Part shown: piece after piece, positions 63,862 to 64,000 of the stretch
Numbering within the stretch: position 1 is the first letter of the stretch
How the letters are laid out: each line of letters starts with the position of its first letter
DNA from: Bullera alba
Lineage: Eukaryota; Basidiomycota; Tremellomycetes; Tremellales; Bulleraceae
Direction: 5' to 3'
DNA: 64,000 bases
Assembly (NCBI GenBank): GCA_001600095.1
Contig: BCIX01000003.1
Span: 186,001-250,000, forward strand
Made by a program: the position numbers and the translations under genes
The notes under the pieces: model-generated
Told to the model about the DNA's origin: nothing
Database searches by the model: none
Seen by the model: the letters and a program-made list of their open reading frames with translations, nothing else

Positions 63862-64000
63862 ATGAGCACCCCTCAGGCGCCTGGTCCGGCTCATCCCTGT
63901 GATGAGGACTCACATGGTGGTTGTGGGCACGGTGACCATCACGATCAAGGTCATTCTCATCATGATCACAGTCACAATCACCACCATAGTCAAAGCCATA
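63862..64000 (+). CDS. His-rich protein N-terminus (cut by window edge), possibly a PITH-domain protein
   Basis: The ATG at 63862 opens MSTPQAPGPAHPCDEDSHGG, continuing with CGHGDHHDQGHSHHDHSHNH and further His/Ser to the window end. Such a His/Asp/Gly-rich start followed by a Cys is common in fungal PITH-domain proteins and also occurs in ZIP zinc transporters and CobW-type metal chaperones. Only 46 codons are visible, so the family cannot be fixed. Confidence 0.5.
   Translation, partial: MSTPQAPGPAHPCDEDSHGGCGHGDHHDQGHSHHDHSHNHHHSQSH

Overview
The window is nuclear DNA from an intron-rich, compact-genome basidiomycete fungus, most likely a tremellomycete (Cryptococcus/Kwoniella/Trichosporon side). 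Nearly every gene is cut by short introns, mostly 43-65 nt, with GTGAGT-like donors, CTGAC/CTAAC-like branch points and TAG/CAG ends. The gene repertoire is fungal: SAC1, SPC7, AVO3, MPH1, PEX14, RIO2 and a Cln-type G1 cyclin. The lineage is inferred from gene style and was not tested by comparison.

Layout. 0-2 kb: 3' part of an aspartate aminotransferase gene. 2.4-17.7 kb: MCM4, SAC1, PCNA (with a long acidic insert), the kinetochore scaffold SPC7 and the Mediator kinase SSN3/CDK8. 18.4-24.3 kb: the TORC2 subunit AVO3/rictor. 24.9-26.4 kb: a G1 cyclin. 26.4-34.4 kb: almost 8 kb with no convincing gene, all upstream of the cyclin, full of 10-bp tandem duplications and ending in a cluster of small hairpins. 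34.4-41.2 kb: a conserved-looking hypothetical protein, a second complete aspartate aminotransferase (mitochondrial) and PEX14. 41.8-46.7 kb: the MPH1/FANCM helicase. 47.3-50.3 kb: a fusion of a gamma-glutamyl-cyclotransferase-like (AIG2) domain to a class V PLP enzyme. 50.5-64 kb: complex I NDUFS4, an intronless orphan, a coiled-coil protein, inositol monophosphatase, RIO2, two unrecognised genes, and the start of a His-rich protein cut by the window edge.

Many products act in DNA replication and chromosome maintenance (MCM4, PCNA, SPC7, MPH1) or growth and cell-cycle control (cyclin, SSN3, AVO3). MCM4 and PCNA share an MluI cell-cycle box (ACGCGT) in their promoters, which fits co-expression at G1/S. 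There is no operon logic; the genes are single transcription units in mixed orientation.

The most interesting items are the cyclotransferase-PLP enzyme fusion, the PCNA loop insertion carrying a SUMO-interaction-like motif, the recurrent 10-bp tandem duplications in intergenic DNA, and the pair of aminotransferase paralogs that share an 8-nt micro-exon and a GC-AG intron but differ at five other introns. I saw no transposon, CRISPR array, rRNA or tRNA that I could support.
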